53,878 nucleotides of DNA from Gemmatimonadales bacterium (GTDB lineage Bacteria > Gemmatimonadota > Gemmatimonadetes > Longimicrobiales > Gaopeijiaceae). This document shows positions 16,868-25,350 of the stretch, one piece after another (position 1 is the stretch's first letter; the number at the start of each line of letters is the position of its first letter). A program made the translations under genes and the position numbers. The stretch is from positions 1-53,878 of the forward strand of contig REBP01000085.1 of NCBI GenBank assembly GCA_007692665.1, given 5' to 3'. The notes beneath the pieces were generated by a model, which was not told where the DNA came from, made no database searches, and saw nothing but the letters and a program-made list of their open reading frames with translations.

Positions 16868-18127
16868 TCAGTTGCCCGGGTTCAGGAGCGCGTCCAGCTC
16901 CTCGTCGGTCAGTTCCGACGCGGACTTGGTCCCCATCCCCCCGCCGGAGCGGGAGTGCTTCTTCTTCACCGGGCCGCCGGCCGAAGCCGAGCTCCCGGAA
17001 TAGTCGAACTCGGGCAGGCTCGCCCGCCGCTCCAGCGTGCGCCCCAGCCGCAGCTCGATGGAGCGGAGGAAGCCCAGGTCCGACGAGGTGACGAAGGTCA
17101 CCGCGTGCCCTGCGGCGCCGGCCCGCCCCGTGCGGCCGATCCGGTGCACGTAGTCCTCGGGATCCATGGGGACGTCGTAGTTCACCACGTGGGAGATCCC
17201 CTCCACGTCGAGTCCGCGCTGTGCCACGTCGGTGGCCACCAGGATGCGGATGTCCCCCTTGGTGAAGCGGTCGAGGGCGCGGACCCGGTGCTCCATGCGC
17301 CGGTCCGAGTGCATCGCATCCACCCCGATCCCCTCGCGCTCGAGGCGCGTCTTGAGGGCGTCGGCCCCGGCCTTGGTCCGGGTGAAGACCAGCACCTGGT
17401 CCCACCCCGGCTCCTCGAGAAGGTGCGACAGCAGCTCGGGCTTGCGCTCGGGCTTCACGGTGTAGACCGCCTCGGTGATCCCGGCGGCGGTGGTCCCTTC
17501 GGGGGTGGCCTCGACCCAGATCGCGTCCCGGGTGATGCGGAGGGCCAGGGCATGCACGCCGTTCGGCATGGTGGCCGAGAAGAGCATGGTCTGGCGTCCG
17601 CGCGGGGACCGGCGGAGCACGTCCTCGATCTGGGGCCGGAAGCCCATGTCCAGCATGCGGTCGGCCTCGTCCAGGACCAGGACCTTCAGGTTCGACAGGT
17701 CCACGTTGCCGCGCTCCAGGTGGTCGTTGAACCGGCCCGGCGTGGCGGCGAGGATCTCGTAGCCCTGGGCCAGCGCCTCGTTCTGGGGCCCGTAGCCCAC
17801 GCCGCCCACGATGTCGGCGGTGCGGACCGAGGTGCCCCGGGTGAGGTTCGCCGAGTCCTCGGCCACCTGCTGGGCGAGTTCCCGGGTGGGGCAGAGCACG
17901 AGGACCTGGAGCCCTCCGCCCGCCTCCACCTTCTCGAGGGAAGGGATCATGAAGGCGCCGGTCTTGCCGGTGCCCGTCTGGGCGATCCCCACCACGTCCT
18001 GGCCCTTGAGAGCCGCCGGGATGGCGCGGGCCTGGATGGGTGTCGGGAGGGTCCAGCCCTCGCCCTCGATTGCTGCAAGTCTGGCCTCGGAAAGGCCGAG
18101 TTCACTGAACGTGCGTGCGTCCTCCAA
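16868..18127 (-). CDS. DEAD-box RNA helicase
   Basis: 419 aa from TTG at 18127, with AGGAG about ten bases upstream. All helicase motifs are present: Q motif (FSELGLSEARLAAI with PTPIQ), AQTGTGKT (residues 49-56), PTRELA, GG, TPGR, DEAD (152-155), SAT (183-185), ARGLD as QRGLD, and HRIGRTGR. The tail after about residue 375 is short, Ser/Gly-rich and then acidic (ELTDEELDALLNPG). This matches the RhlE-like group that remodels RNA in ribosome assembly or mRNA decay. It contrasts with the degenerate helicase-like gene at 22567, which lacks most of these motifs. Confidence 0.93.
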   Translation of the reverse strand: MEDARTFSELGLSEARLAAIEGEGWTLPTPIQARAIPAALKGQDVVGIAQTGTGKTGAFMIPSLEKVEAGGGLQVLVLCPTRELAQQVAEDSANLTRGTSVRTADIVGGVGYGPQNEALAQGYEILAATPGRFNDHLERGNVDLSNLKVLVLDEADRMLDMGFRPQIEDVLRRSPRGRQTMLFSATMPNGVHALALRITRDAIWVEATPEGTTAAGITEAVYTVKPERKPELLSHLLEEPGWDQVLVFTRTKAGADALKTRLEREGIGVDAMHSDRRMEHRVRALDRFTKGDIRILVATDVAQRGLDVEGISHVVNYDVPMDPEDYVHRIGRTGRAGAAGHAVTFVTSSDLGFLRSIELRLGRTLERRASLPEFDYSGSSASAGGPVKKKHSRSGGGMGTKSASELTDEELDALLNPGN

Positions 18128-18319
18128 AACCGGTTCGCTCCTCGCGTGGGGGTAAACGGATCATGGCGATCCGTGGTAACGGGTGGCTGCGGGTGCCAGC
18201 GGGGCTCCCTTGCGCCCGTCCGGCGAGGAGACCCAGAATCTTTTCCATCCCGTTCAATTTAGCTTCCAAGCGGAGTTCCGCATACCACCGCCCGACCTTG
18301 AACCCCGACACACCCTGCC

Positions 18320-18838
18320 ATGACCGATTCGAGATCGCACCCGGACCACCCCATCGAGTCCATCCTGTTCGTCTGCCTCGGCAACATCTGCCGCTCCCCG
18401 CTGGCCGAGGGCGTCCTCCGGCACCGCGCCCGGGAACGGGGGCTCGAGGGCGAGCTCCGCATCGACTCCGCCGGCACCGGGTCCTGGCACGTGGGGAATC
18501 CGCCGGACCCTCGCTCGGCGGAGGTGGCGGCCCGGCACGGCATCCGTCTCGAGAGCCGGGCCCGCCAGGTTGCACCGGGGGATGCGGAGGCCTTCGACCT
18601 GATCCTGGCCATGGACCGGTCGAACCTCCGGGACCTGGCCGACCTCCTGGACGCCGGGGGGGGGCGGGGCAGACAGGCCGAGGTGCGCCTCTTCCGGGAC
18701 TACGATCCCGAGGCCGACAGCCCGGCCGACGTCCCCGATCCGTACTACGGCGCCGGCGACGGCTTCGAGGTCGTGCAGGCCATGGTCGAGCGCACCTGCG
18801 AGGCGATCCTGGACGAGGTGGAGCGTCGCCGGGGGTAG
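18320..18838 (+). CDS. low-molecular-weight protein-tyrosine phosphatase
   Basis: 172 aa from ATG at 18320. The phosphate loop VCLGNICRSP sits near the N-terminus with nucleophile Cys19 and Arg25; the general-acid Asp is in VPDPYYG. IDSAGTGSWHVG and LILAMDRSNLRDL are further family segments. Bacterial members dephosphorylate tyrosine kinases of exopolysaccharide export or arsenate-like oxyanions; this sequence looks like the phosphatase type, and no kinase partner is nearby. The 192-bp gap upstream, shared with the divergent helicase gene, has an A+T-rich pocket (about 18236-18275) that likely holds promoters. Confidence 0.9.
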   Translation: MTDSRSHPDHPIESILFVCLGNICRSPLAEGVLRHRARERGLEGELRIDSAGTGSWHVGNPPDPRSAEVAARHGIRLESRARQVAPGDAEAFDLILAMDRSNLRDLADLLDAGGGRGRQAEVRLFRDYDPEADSPADVPDPYYGAGDGFEVVQAMVERTCEAILDEVERRRG

Positions 18839-18939
18839 TGGGGGTGATGCGCGCCGGCGGGTCCACGGCCACGGGGCACGCTTCTTGTGACATGCCGGGT
18901 CGAACCCCGCGCAACACACCTCGATCCACCGGGCCTGGC

Positions 18940-20148
18940 ATGGCGAACGATACCCCTCACGAATCCCCGCAGCAGCAGTCCGGCGGGCCCCCCTCGACGG
19001 AGGCGCTCCAGGCCGAGAAGATGCGGGCCATGGGCACCTTCGCCGCCCACATCGCCCACGACTTCAACAACGTGCTCACGGCGATCCTGGGCCAGGTCGG
19101 CCTTCTCGGCGAGGCGCTGGCCGAGGGGGATCTTGCGCAGGCCAGCGGCGATCTCGGAAACGTCGAGGCTGCGGCCCGGCGAGGTGCCGAACTCGTCGGA
19201 AAGCTGATGGGATTCAGCCGAATGCAGCCGCTGGAGAGAGTGCCGCTTTCTGCGGGGGATCTGGTGGAGAACGCGGCTCCCTTCCTCCGGGTGCTCCTTC
19301 CTCCCCGTGTCGAGGTCGTGACCCGCGTCACCGAGGACTGCTGGATCGATGCGGACCCGGTGTTCGTGGAGCACATGCTGATGAACCTGGCCTCGAATGC
19401 CCGCGACGCCATGCCGGAGGGCGGGCAGATCCGCATCGAGGCGGGCGTGGTGAACCTCACGGAGTCCGAATGCCGGGCGCAGGGGTGGGGCACCCCGGGG
19501 CACTTCGCGGTCATCCGGGTCGACGACACCGGTCCGGGAATCCCCGCCGAGCTCGTGTCGAAGGTGCTCGATCCGTTCTTCACGACGAAGCCCGTCGGCG
19601 AGGGCACCGGCCTCGGGCTCTCCATGGTCTACGGGTTGATGAAGCAGCACGGAGGCTGGATCCACATCGATCGCACGCCGGAGGGAGGTGCCCGGTTCGA
19701 CCTTCTCTTTCCCAGGACCGAGCGACCCGCGGGCGAGGCCGGGGAGGAGCCTTCCGCCGAATTCCCCCGGGGGTCCGGTTGCATCGTCGTTGCGGAGGAC
19801 GACGCGATGACCCGGGCGGCACTCGCCCGCGTCCTGAAGCGCAGCGGGTACACGGTGCGCACCGCGTCCGACGGTCTGGAGGCCCTGGCGATCCTGCAGC
19901 ACTGGCCCGAGGTGGACCTGCTCGTCACCGACATCGCCATGCCCCGCCTCGGCGGCGTGGCCCTCGGAAAGGTGCTCGAGAAACAGGGACTGAGGGTGCC
20001 GATCCTCTTCACGTCGGGGCTGGGTCGGGAACACGCGGAGGTTGCCCAGGGGCTCCCCGCCGACGCCCTGTTCCTGGCCAAGCCGTGGACGGTGGCGGAG
20101 ATCCTCGCCCGGGTCGGGGAGGTCATGACCGGCGCACGGGGGTCGTAG
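18940..20148 (+). CDS. sensorless hybrid histidine kinase with C-terminal receiver
   Basis: 402 aa from ATG at 18940 (an in-frame ATG at 18892 is possible). There is no transmembrane or PAS/GAF domain: after a Gln/Ser-rich start the H box appears at once (FAAHIAHDFNNVLTAI). N box NLASNARDAMPEG, G1 VDDTGPGIP, F box LDPFFTTK and G2 GTGLGLSMVYGLMKQHGG are intact. A receiver follows (VVAEDDAMTRAALARVLKRS, LLVTDIAMPRLGG with the phospho-Asp, FLAKPW). A soluble kinase with its own receiver usually takes its signal from a partner protein. Neighbours give no clear clue. Confidence 0.88.
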   Translation: MANDTPHESPQQQSGGPPSTEALQAEKMRAMGTFAAHIAHDFNNVLTAILGQVGLLGEALAEGDLAQASGDLGNVEAAARRGAELVGKLMGFSRMQPLERVPLSAGDLVENAAPFLRVLLPPRVEVVTRVTEDCWIDADPVFVEHMLMNLASNARDAMPEGGQIRIEAGVVNLTESECRAQGWGTPGHFAVIRVDDTGPGIPAELVSKVLDPFFTTKPVGEGTGLGLSMVYGLMKQHGGWIHIDRTPEGGARFDLLFPRTERPAGEAGEEPSAEFPRGSGCIVVAEDDAMTRAALARVLKRSGYTVRTASDGLEALAILQHWPEVDLLVTDIAMPRLGGVALGKVLEKQGLRVPILFTSGLGREHAEVAQGLPADALFLAKPWTVAEILARVGEVMTGARGS

Positions 20149-20191
20149 GCACCCCGCCTCGGGCGGTTCCGCGATCACCGGGGGGCGATGG

Positions 20192-20230
20192 TCACCGCGC
20201 GGAGATCACCGCGCGGAGATCACCGCGCGG
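20192..20230. repeat. 14-bp tandem direct repeat at gene end
   Basis: The unit TCACCGCGCGGAGA occurs at 20192-20205 and 20206-20219, and a third partial copy (TCACCGCGCGG) covers 20220-20230. The third copy supplies the TGA stop of the minus-strand aminotransferase gene. It may be slippage or a 3' regulatory element; no hairpin is evident. Confidence 0.85.
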
Positions 20231-21410
20231 CGAGCCGTCGCACCGCCTCCTCGAGCACCTCGTCGGAGGACGCAAAGCTCAGGCGTGCATACCGGTCGTC
20301 GCCGAACGCGGCGCCGGGAACCATGGCCACGCCCGTCTCCTCGAGCACCCGGGAGCACCACGCGCCGGAATCGGGAACCGCCTCGGTGAACTCCCCGTCC
20401 ACCCTGACGAAGAGGTAGAAGGCGCCCCCGGGGACCAGGACCGGGAGCTGCGGGAGCTTCTCGCGGAAGAGGCGGACGACGAGGTCCCTGCGCCGGCGGA
20501 AGGCGGCGACCATGTCGCGGATGTCGGCGGCGGCGCGTTCGGTCCGGGTCAGCGCCGCCAGGGCCGCCACCTGCGACGGCGTGGCGGCGTTCGAGGTCGT
20601 GTGGCTCTGGAGCGCGGAGAGCTTGCGGGCGATCTCCGGGGCGGAGACGGAGTAGCCGATCCGCCATCCCGTCATGGCAAACGCCTTCGATACCCCGTCC
20701 ACGAGGACCCAGGAACCCACCGACTCCGGCTCCAGGTCGAGGATGCCCGGTGCGTCCTCACCCTCCGCATCCCCGAAGTGGATCTTCCGGTAGATCTCGT
20801 CACTGATCAGGTGGACATCGTTGTCCCGGGCCCACCGGGTCACCTCGCCCAGTTCCTCGAGGGAGTAGACGGTTCCCGTGGGGTTCGAGGGCGAGCAGAG
20901 GATGAGCCCGCGGGTGCGGGGCGTCCGCACCGCATCCAGGTCGGAGGCCGTGAGCCGGAAACCCCGGTCCGCCGCCCCCGAGACGAAGACAGGGGTGGCC
21001 TGGGCGAGTTCCACGATCTCCGGGTAGCTCGTCCAGTACGGAGTGGCCACCAGGACCTCGTCGCCGGGGCCGAAGAGGGCGAAGCAGGCGTTGAAGAGGG
21101 CCTGCTTGGCCCCGGAGGTGACCACCACCGATTCGGCGGTGAGATCCCACCCCGCCGGAATTCCGGTGCCCAGCGACGCTGCCACGGCCTTTCGGAGCTC
21201 CGGCAGTCCGGGAGCGGGCGTGTAGCGGGTCCGTCCCTCCCGGATCCCCTCGATGGCGGCCTCGGAGATCCAGTCGGGCGTCGGGAAATCGGGCTCGCCG
21301 GCGCTCAGGTCCAGGATGTCCCGCCCCTCGGCACGCAGCTTTTTCGCCAGCGTGCTCACGGCGATGGTGGCGGACGGGCGCAGGTTGGCGATGTTGGGAC
21401 TGAAGGTCAT
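20220..21410 (-). CDS. class I/II PLP aminotransferase (aspartate-type)
   Basis: 396 aa from ATG at 21410; the frame stays open upstream, but MTFSPNIANLRPSATIAVST is the usual opening of this family. LSAGEPDFPTP, YTPAPGLPELRKAVA, SGAKQALFNA, CSPSNPTGTVYS, ISDEIYRKI and the PLP lysine in DGVSKAFAMTGWRIGY mark aspartate aminotransferase subgroup I-gamma or a related enzyme. Expected reaction: aspartate plus 2-oxoglutarate to oxaloacetate plus glutamate, possibly also prephenate or aromatic substrates. It stands alone on the minus strand with a 163-bp divergent gap to the DsbA-like operon. Confidence 0.9.
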   Translation of the reverse strand: MTFSPNIANLRPSATIAVSTLAKKLRAEGRDILDLSAGEPDFPTPDWISEAAIEGIREGRTRYTPAPGLPELRKAVAASLGTGIPAGWDLTAESVVVTSGAKQALFNACFALFGPGDEVLVATPYWTSYPEIVELAQATPVFVSGAADRGFRLTASDLDAVRTPRTRGLILCSPSNPTGTVYSLEELGEVTRWARDNDVHLISDEIYRKIHFGDAEGEDAPGILDLEPESVGSWVLVDGVSKAFAMTGWRIGYSVSAPEIARKLSALQSHTTSNAATPSQVAALAALTRTERAAADIRDMVAAFRRRRDLVVRLFREKLPQLPVLVPGGAFYLFVRVDGEFTEAVPDSGAWCSRVLEETGVAMVPGAAFGDDRYARLSFASSDEVLEEAVRRLAAR

Positions 21411-21573
21411 GGCAGGCGGACCGGAAGGCGGGACACGGGGGGTTTGGGAGGCGCAATATGTGTCCGGGGGGCGTGCTGCAGCAAGGCGGTGGTGGGAGCA
21501 CGCCGGCGGGTTTCGCCGGGGGAGTTGATCCGCCACCCCATCAGACGGCATCTTTCAGGTCTGTACCTCGTTC

Positions 21574-22251
21574 ATGGGAGGCCCGTTGTCCCCCCCGCTG
21601 GTGGATATCGCATTCGACTACGTGGACCCCGGATCCTGGATGGTCCTCCTTCGGCTGGACGCGGGGGTCCCCGGGGTCGAACTGGACCCTTCCCGGATCC
21701 GCTGGCGTCCCCTGGAATTCCGCACCCCGGAAGAGGCGCCGCTGGACGCGGGGGATGCGGCGTGGCGAGCGCTGCACGAGGGTCTTCGGACCGAGGTCGA
21801 GGCGATGGGGCTTTCCCTTCGCATGCCGACCCGCGTGCCGCGGACCCGGAAGGCCCACGAACTGGCCTTCCACGCCCGGGAGCGGGACCGGTTCGCCGCG
21901 GTTCACCGGGCCCTCTTTCGAGCGCATTTCTCGGAGGGGCTGGACCTGGGACGGGTGGACGTGCTCAGCCGGGTTGCCGAGAACGCCGGCCTCGACCCGG
22001 CCGAGGCGCGGACGGTGCTCGGGGTCGACCGGTTCCGCGATGCCGTGGTCGCCGAGCGGACCGCACTGCTCGAGGCGGGGGTTCGCGGGGTTCCGACCGT
22101 GTGGTCAGGTGCGGAGGTTCAGCAGGTCGAGGAGGCTCGCGTGGAGGGCTACCACGGAGCGCAGTCATTTGCCGAGGCCCTCGGATCCGTTCTCCGGATC
22201 CGGGAGCATGACGGGGGTCGGAACGCCGACCCGACAACCCGGGAGATCTGA
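21574..22251 (+). CDS. DsbA/FrnE-type thioredoxin-fold protein lacking CxxC
   Basis: 225 aa. The start (DIAFDYVDPGSWMVLLRL) matches the DSBA/2-hydroxychromene-2-carboxylate isomerase group, in which a FxDxxCPWC-like segment holds the redox site; here both cysteines are absent (DYVDPGSW). HELAFHARERDRFAAVHRAL, then AHFSEGLDLG and VRGVPT with the cis-Pro complete the fold. Without cysteines it is probably not an oxidoreductase; glutathione-S-transferase-kappa-like or isomerase functions exist in the family. No signal peptide is seen, so cytoplasmic. It begins an operon with the 108-aa gene two bases downstream. Confidence 0.75.
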   Translation: MGGPLSPPLVDIAFDYVDPGSWMVLLRLDAGVPGVELDPSRIRWRPLEFRTPEEAPLDAGDAAWRALHEGLRTEVEAMGLSLRMPTRVPRTRKAHELAFHARERDRFAAVHRALFRAHFSEGLDLGRVDVLSRVAENAGLDPAEARTVLGVDRFRDAVVAERTALLEAGVRGVPTVWSGAEVQQVEEARVEGYHGAQSFAEALGSVLRIREHDGGRNADPTTREI

Positions 22252-22253
22252 AG

Positions 22254-22580
22254 ATGGCAGGATATGTTCGCAAGACGGCGCTTTCGCCGGCGGAGGTGCT
22301 GGCCCTGGCTTCCGAGGTGCTGCCGGAACGGATCGGGCTGACCCGGTCCAGGAGTTCGGCGCACTCGGCCACCTGGTCCGGAGAAGAGGGGACGGTGGTT
22401 CTGAGTGCCCACGGGCATGCCCTCTACACCGAGGTCATCGCGCAGACGGATCGGCTTCGCACGTCGCGCATGGATTACGAGATCCAGAAGTTCCTCAATC
22501 GCCTCCCGTACGAGCCCTACGACAGCGGCGGACCCGGGAAGGGCGATCCCTACAACGTGGTGAGTCATGGCAAGCTTTGA
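22254..22580 (+). CDS. hypothetical protein in helicase-like operon
   Basis: 108 aa from ATG at 22254, two bases after the preceding stop, and overlapping the next gene by 14 bases. I do not recognise a family. The first half is helical (SPAEVLALASEVLPERIGL), followed by a beta-like segment (GTVVLSAHGHALYTEVI) and a basic helix (RMDYEIQKFLNRLPYEPYD). It has no signal peptide or membrane segment. The tight coupling makes it a likely partner of the degenerate helicase encoded next. Confidence 0.65.
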   Translation: MAGYVRKTALSPAEVLALASEVLPERIGLTRSRSSAHSATWSGEEGTVVLSAHGHALYTEVIAQTDRLRTSRMDYEIQKFLNRLPYEPYDSGGPGKGDPYNVVSHGKL

Positions 22581-24276
22581 AGATCTCGGGCTCCGGCCCG
22601 AGCTGGTGGAGGCACTTGCAGCCGAGGGAATCGAGACGCCGACCGCGCTGCAGCAGGAGGCGATTCCCGTTCTCCGGAAGGGCAACGCGGCGCTCGTTCG
22701 GGGCGGGCCCGGCGCCGGCGTACTCGTGGCGTGGAGCGCTCCGCTCCTCGACCGGCTCGATCCGGTTCCGGGTGGACCGGTGGTCGTCGCGCTGGCGCCC
22801 ACGGAGCAGGTGGCCCTCGACCTGGCCCGGTCGCTGGGTCGGCTGGCGGCGGCGGCGGGGCACCGGGTCGCGGCACTCGGGGGACCCTTCGCGCTCCCCG
22901 GACATGCCGATGTGCTCGTGGCGACGCCGGCGGCCCTCGGGGCTGCCCTCTCCGCCGGGGAGATCTCCCTCGACGGTGTGCAGGCCGTGGTCCTCGCCGG
23001 CGGCAGCGCCCTGCTGGGCGACGCCGCAAGTGTCGAAGTGACGGGGAAGTTCCTCGACCGCCTGGATGCCGACGCCGTGCAGTTCATCGTCGTGGCGGAC
23101 CCGGTCACGCCCGCCGTGCGTGCCTTCGTGGATGCGAAGCTGTCCCGGGCCATCTTCCTGCCCAGCGACGCCGGGAGCATCGGGGACACCGGGACCGCTC
23201 CCATCCAGCGAGGCACGCTGAGGGTGAGGACGCTGGAGGGCGACGAGATGCTGGAGCTCCCCCGCCTCGTGGGAGACCTTCTCGAGGAGGGGCACCACCA
23301 CCTTCTCCTCTTCTTCCGGAGCGAGGATCGGGCGGCGGACCTGGGTGACCTCCTGACCCTTCACGGCTTCGCTGCGGGCGAACCCGGAGACCCGGAAGTC
23401 CCGATCTGGCTCGCCACCCACGGCATGGATGCGCGTCGTGCCATCGCGGACGCCACACCGGCAGGGGGAAGCGTGGGCATCCTCTCGGTGGACGCACCCT
23501 CCGACGCCGACGAGCTGGACCGGCGGCACGGAAGCGGAAGCGGTGACGGCGTGATCCTGGCGCGGGCCCGGGAAATGGCCCATCTCCGGCGGATCACCCG
23601 TGAGGCGGGGTACGCGATCAACCAGTTCCCGGTACCCGCCGGCGAGGAATCCCCGGCAACGCGGTTCGCCAGTTCGCTGGCGGAGACCCTCGAGGGCGAG
23701 GATCTGGACCCCTACCATCTTCTCGTGGCCGAGGCCGTCGAGCGGTGGGGGGCCACCCAGGTGGCCGCGGCGCTGGCCCTCCTGCTTCGGCGCGGAGGGC
23801 GGGTGCCGGGCGCTGCCGCGGGAGGGTCGGCCGCGCCCGGCGTCCCCCCCGCCTTCGTTCGGCTCTTCCTCTCGGTGGGGAGCGTCGACGGGATCGGACC
23901 AGGTGAACTCCTTGGTGCCATCACCGGAGAGACCGGCCTCAAGGGCGAGCGCGTCGGCCGAATCGACGTGCGGGACACGTTCTCGCGGGTGGAGGTGGAC
24001 GAGGCCGTGGCCGCCGACATCATCAAGGCCATGAACGGGATCTCCATCCGCGGCCGGAGCGTTCGGGCCGACTACGACCGGCAGGCAGGCCGCGGCGGGG
24101 CCTCCGACGGTCCGCCTCCCTCCGGCGGGAGCCGGGGAGGGCCACCCTCCCGGGGAGGCCAGGGGGGTGCGGGGCGCGGGGGTCCGTCCCGGGGTGGCCC
24201 AGGCGCCGGACGTTCGGGACCGAGCCGATCCGGCCCCGGGGGCGCCGGGCGAGGCAAGCCTCCGTCGCGGGGGTAG
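22567..24276 (+). CDS. catalytically degenerate DEAD-box-like protein with DbpA RNA-binding domain
   Basis: 569 aa. Residues 3-40 match the DEAD-box Q-motif region (FEDLGLRPELVEALAAEGIE, PTALQQEAIPVL). Where Walker A should stand there is RGGPGAGV (about 45-52) with no GKT, and motif II is LAGG (about 143-146) instead of DEAD; PTRELA has become PTEQVA and SAT is lost. Residues about 440-520 (FVRLFLSVGSVDGIGPGELL, then VEVDEAVAADIIKAMNG) form a DbpA-type RNA-binding domain. The last 45 residues are Arg/Gly/Pro/Ser-rich, RGG-like. ATP-driven unwinding looks impossible, so an RNA-binding or ribosome-assembly scaffold is the likeliest role. The frame is intact and uniform in codon use, which argues against a pseudogene. 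Confidence 0.8.
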   Translation: MASFEDLGLRPELVEALAAEGIETPTALQQEAIPVLRKGNAALVRGGPGAGVLVAWSAPLLDRLDPVPGGPVVVALAPTEQVALDLARSLGRLAAAAGHRVAALGGPFALPGHADVLVATPAALGAALSAGEISLDGVQAVVLAGGSALLGDAASVEVTGKFLDRLDADAVQFIVVADPVTPAVRAFVDAKLSRAIFLPSDAGSIGDTGTAPIQRGTLRVRTLEGDEMLELPRLVGDLLEEGHHHLLLFFRSEDRAADLGDLLTLHGFAAGEPGDPEVPIWLATHGMDARRAIADATPAGGSVGILSVDAPSDADELDRRHGSGSGDGVILARAREMAHLRRITREAGYAINQFPVPAGEESPATRFASSLAETLEGEDLDPYHLLVAEAVERWGATQVAAALALLLRRGGRVPGAAAGGSAAPGVPPAFVRLFLSVGSVDGIGPGELLGAITGETGLKGERVGRIDVRDTFSRVEVDEAVAADIIKAMNGISIRGRSVRADYDRQAGRGGASDGPPPSGGSRGGPPSRGGQGGAGRGGPSRGGPGAGRSGPSRSGPGGAGRGKPPSRG

Positions 24277-24311
24277 ACGGGGCAGCGTTTCGGCCCCGGT
24301 CCGGAAACAGG

Positions 24312-24344
24312 AAGGGCCACGCTCCCCGGGGGGGCGTGGCCCTT
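24312..24344. terminator. hairpin between convergent genes
   Basis: AAGGGCCACGC (24312-24322) pairs perfectly with GCGTGGCCCTT (24334-24344) around an 11-base loop. It lies 35 bases after the helicase-like gene and 26 bases after the HU stop on the other strand, so it can end both transcripts. There is no long U-tract. Confidence 0.75.
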
Positions 24345-24370
24345 CGCTCATTCGATGCCGGGATTCGAAC

Positions 24371-24655
24371 TTACTGGACGGCGTCCTTCAGCCCCTTCCC
24401 GGAGCGGAACCCGGGGGTCTTCGAGGCCTTGATCTGGATGGTCTCGCCGGTGCGGGGGTTGCGACCCGTCCGGGCCTTGCGGCTCTTCGTTTCGAAGGTG
24501 CCGAAGCCGGTGATCTGGACCTTGTCTCCCTTCTTCAGGGATGAGGCAATGATTCCGCTATCGGTGCCGAAGAGGGCATCGATCGCCTTGCCTGCGTCCG
24601 TCTTGGACATGCCGGTTTCGCTGGCGAGGGCATCCACGAGCTCAGATTTGTTCAT
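24371..24655 (-). CDS. hup: HU-family DNA-binding protein
   Basis: 94 aa. The start is set at ATG 24655, because AAGGAG lies eight bases upstream; a GTG nine bases earlier overlaps that ribosome site and is unlikely. MNKSELVDALA, then GDKVQITGFGTFE, the GRNPRTGE arm with its Pro and KASKTPGFRSGKGLKD are classic HU/IHF. It is a dimeric nucleoid protein that bends DNA without much sequence preference. The arm and length fit HU rather than IHF. Its own promoter candidate lies about 165 bases upstream. Confidence 0.95.
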   Translation of the reverse strand: MNKSELVDALASETGMSKTDAGKAIDALFGTDSGIIASSLKKGDKVQITGFGTFETKSRKARTGRNPRTGETIQIKASKTPGFRSGKGLKDAVQ

Positions 24656-24664
24656 CAGGCTCAC

Positions 24665-25350
24665 TCCTTAACAAGTGATGGTGTGGGTTCGGGCGGCCCC
24701 CCTACTGCCGACCGGCCGGAACCGGGAGGGGCGTGTCGGATCGAAGCGCGCATCCGGCGGCGCCGAGGTCCTTCCGGCCTCGCAGAGGGTTTCCACGGTG
24801 CATGCCGAAAGCCGAATGAAGGGTACAGGTCCCCCGGAACAACGTCAAGTCGTGGAAGCGGCGAAAAGCCGCACCATTGCTGGCTTCTCTCGTGCCCGGC
24901 GGGCCAGGCGCACGGTGCCCGCGGAATTCCCGCCCTCGGTCGCCACGGCCCGCATTCCCGCCGATTCGTCTTACCAACTCGAACTGCAGGAGAGAGTTGC
25001 ACCGTTGGGCTCACCACCCCTCGGCGCGGTGGAATCCCGGGCTGGATCGACCGGGAGGCCGGAGGGCACCGAGATCACCAGCGAACGTGGAGTCCGGGGC
25101 CGCCTGGAGGGCGACGACCGGCTTTCGAGACCTCCGCCGACCGGCCCGCCCATGGCCTCGCCCCGCGATCGGCCTCTGGTCTGAAGCGTGAACTTCTGCC
25201 CCCCCGACGGCGCGATCAGGAGCGGGAGCCCGTTCTGACCGGTTCTGAGCACCAGGAACGGGTCAGGACGGGGACCTCCGGCCCCCTGCCGAACCGCGGA
25301 TCCGGCAACCCCGTCGGATCCACCCCCGACTCCGAACATCGGAGGTAGTC
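24665..25350. other. 686-bp intergenic region, no gene seen
   Basis: The gap lies between the divergent HU and small-protein genes. Open frames here are short on support: none has a ribosome site or a recognisable product, and they overlap each other on both strands. It holds the HU promoter candidate, a small GCGGC-GAAAA-GCCGC hairpin (24858-24872) and, at the right end, the ribosome site of the next gene. I see no tRNA or other RNA gene. Confidence 0.5.
24820..24848 (-). promoter_or_regulatory. candidate sigma-70-type promoter for HU
   Basis: On the minus strand TTGACG (24848-24843) is followed after exactly 17 bases by TACCCT (24825-24820). Transcription would start near 24813, leaving a 5' leader of about 158 bases before the HU start. 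Confidence 0.4.

Noticed and set aside
22567-24276. Pseudogene status for the degenerate helicase
   Set aside because: The frame is uninterrupted, codon use is like its neighbours, and RNA-binding parts are intact, so I keep it as a functional non-enzymatic gene.
24353-24370. GTTCGAATCCCGGCATCG on the minus strand, like a tRNA T-arm and acceptor end
   Set aside because: Bases before the T-loop (CCAGTAA) do not pair with those after it, and there is no anticodon or D arm; chance or a very old remnant next to the HU stop.
24675-25184. 169-codon frame in the gap beside HU
   Set aside because: No ribosome site or family; Arg/Pro/Ser-rich; it overlaps the HU promoter and other frames.
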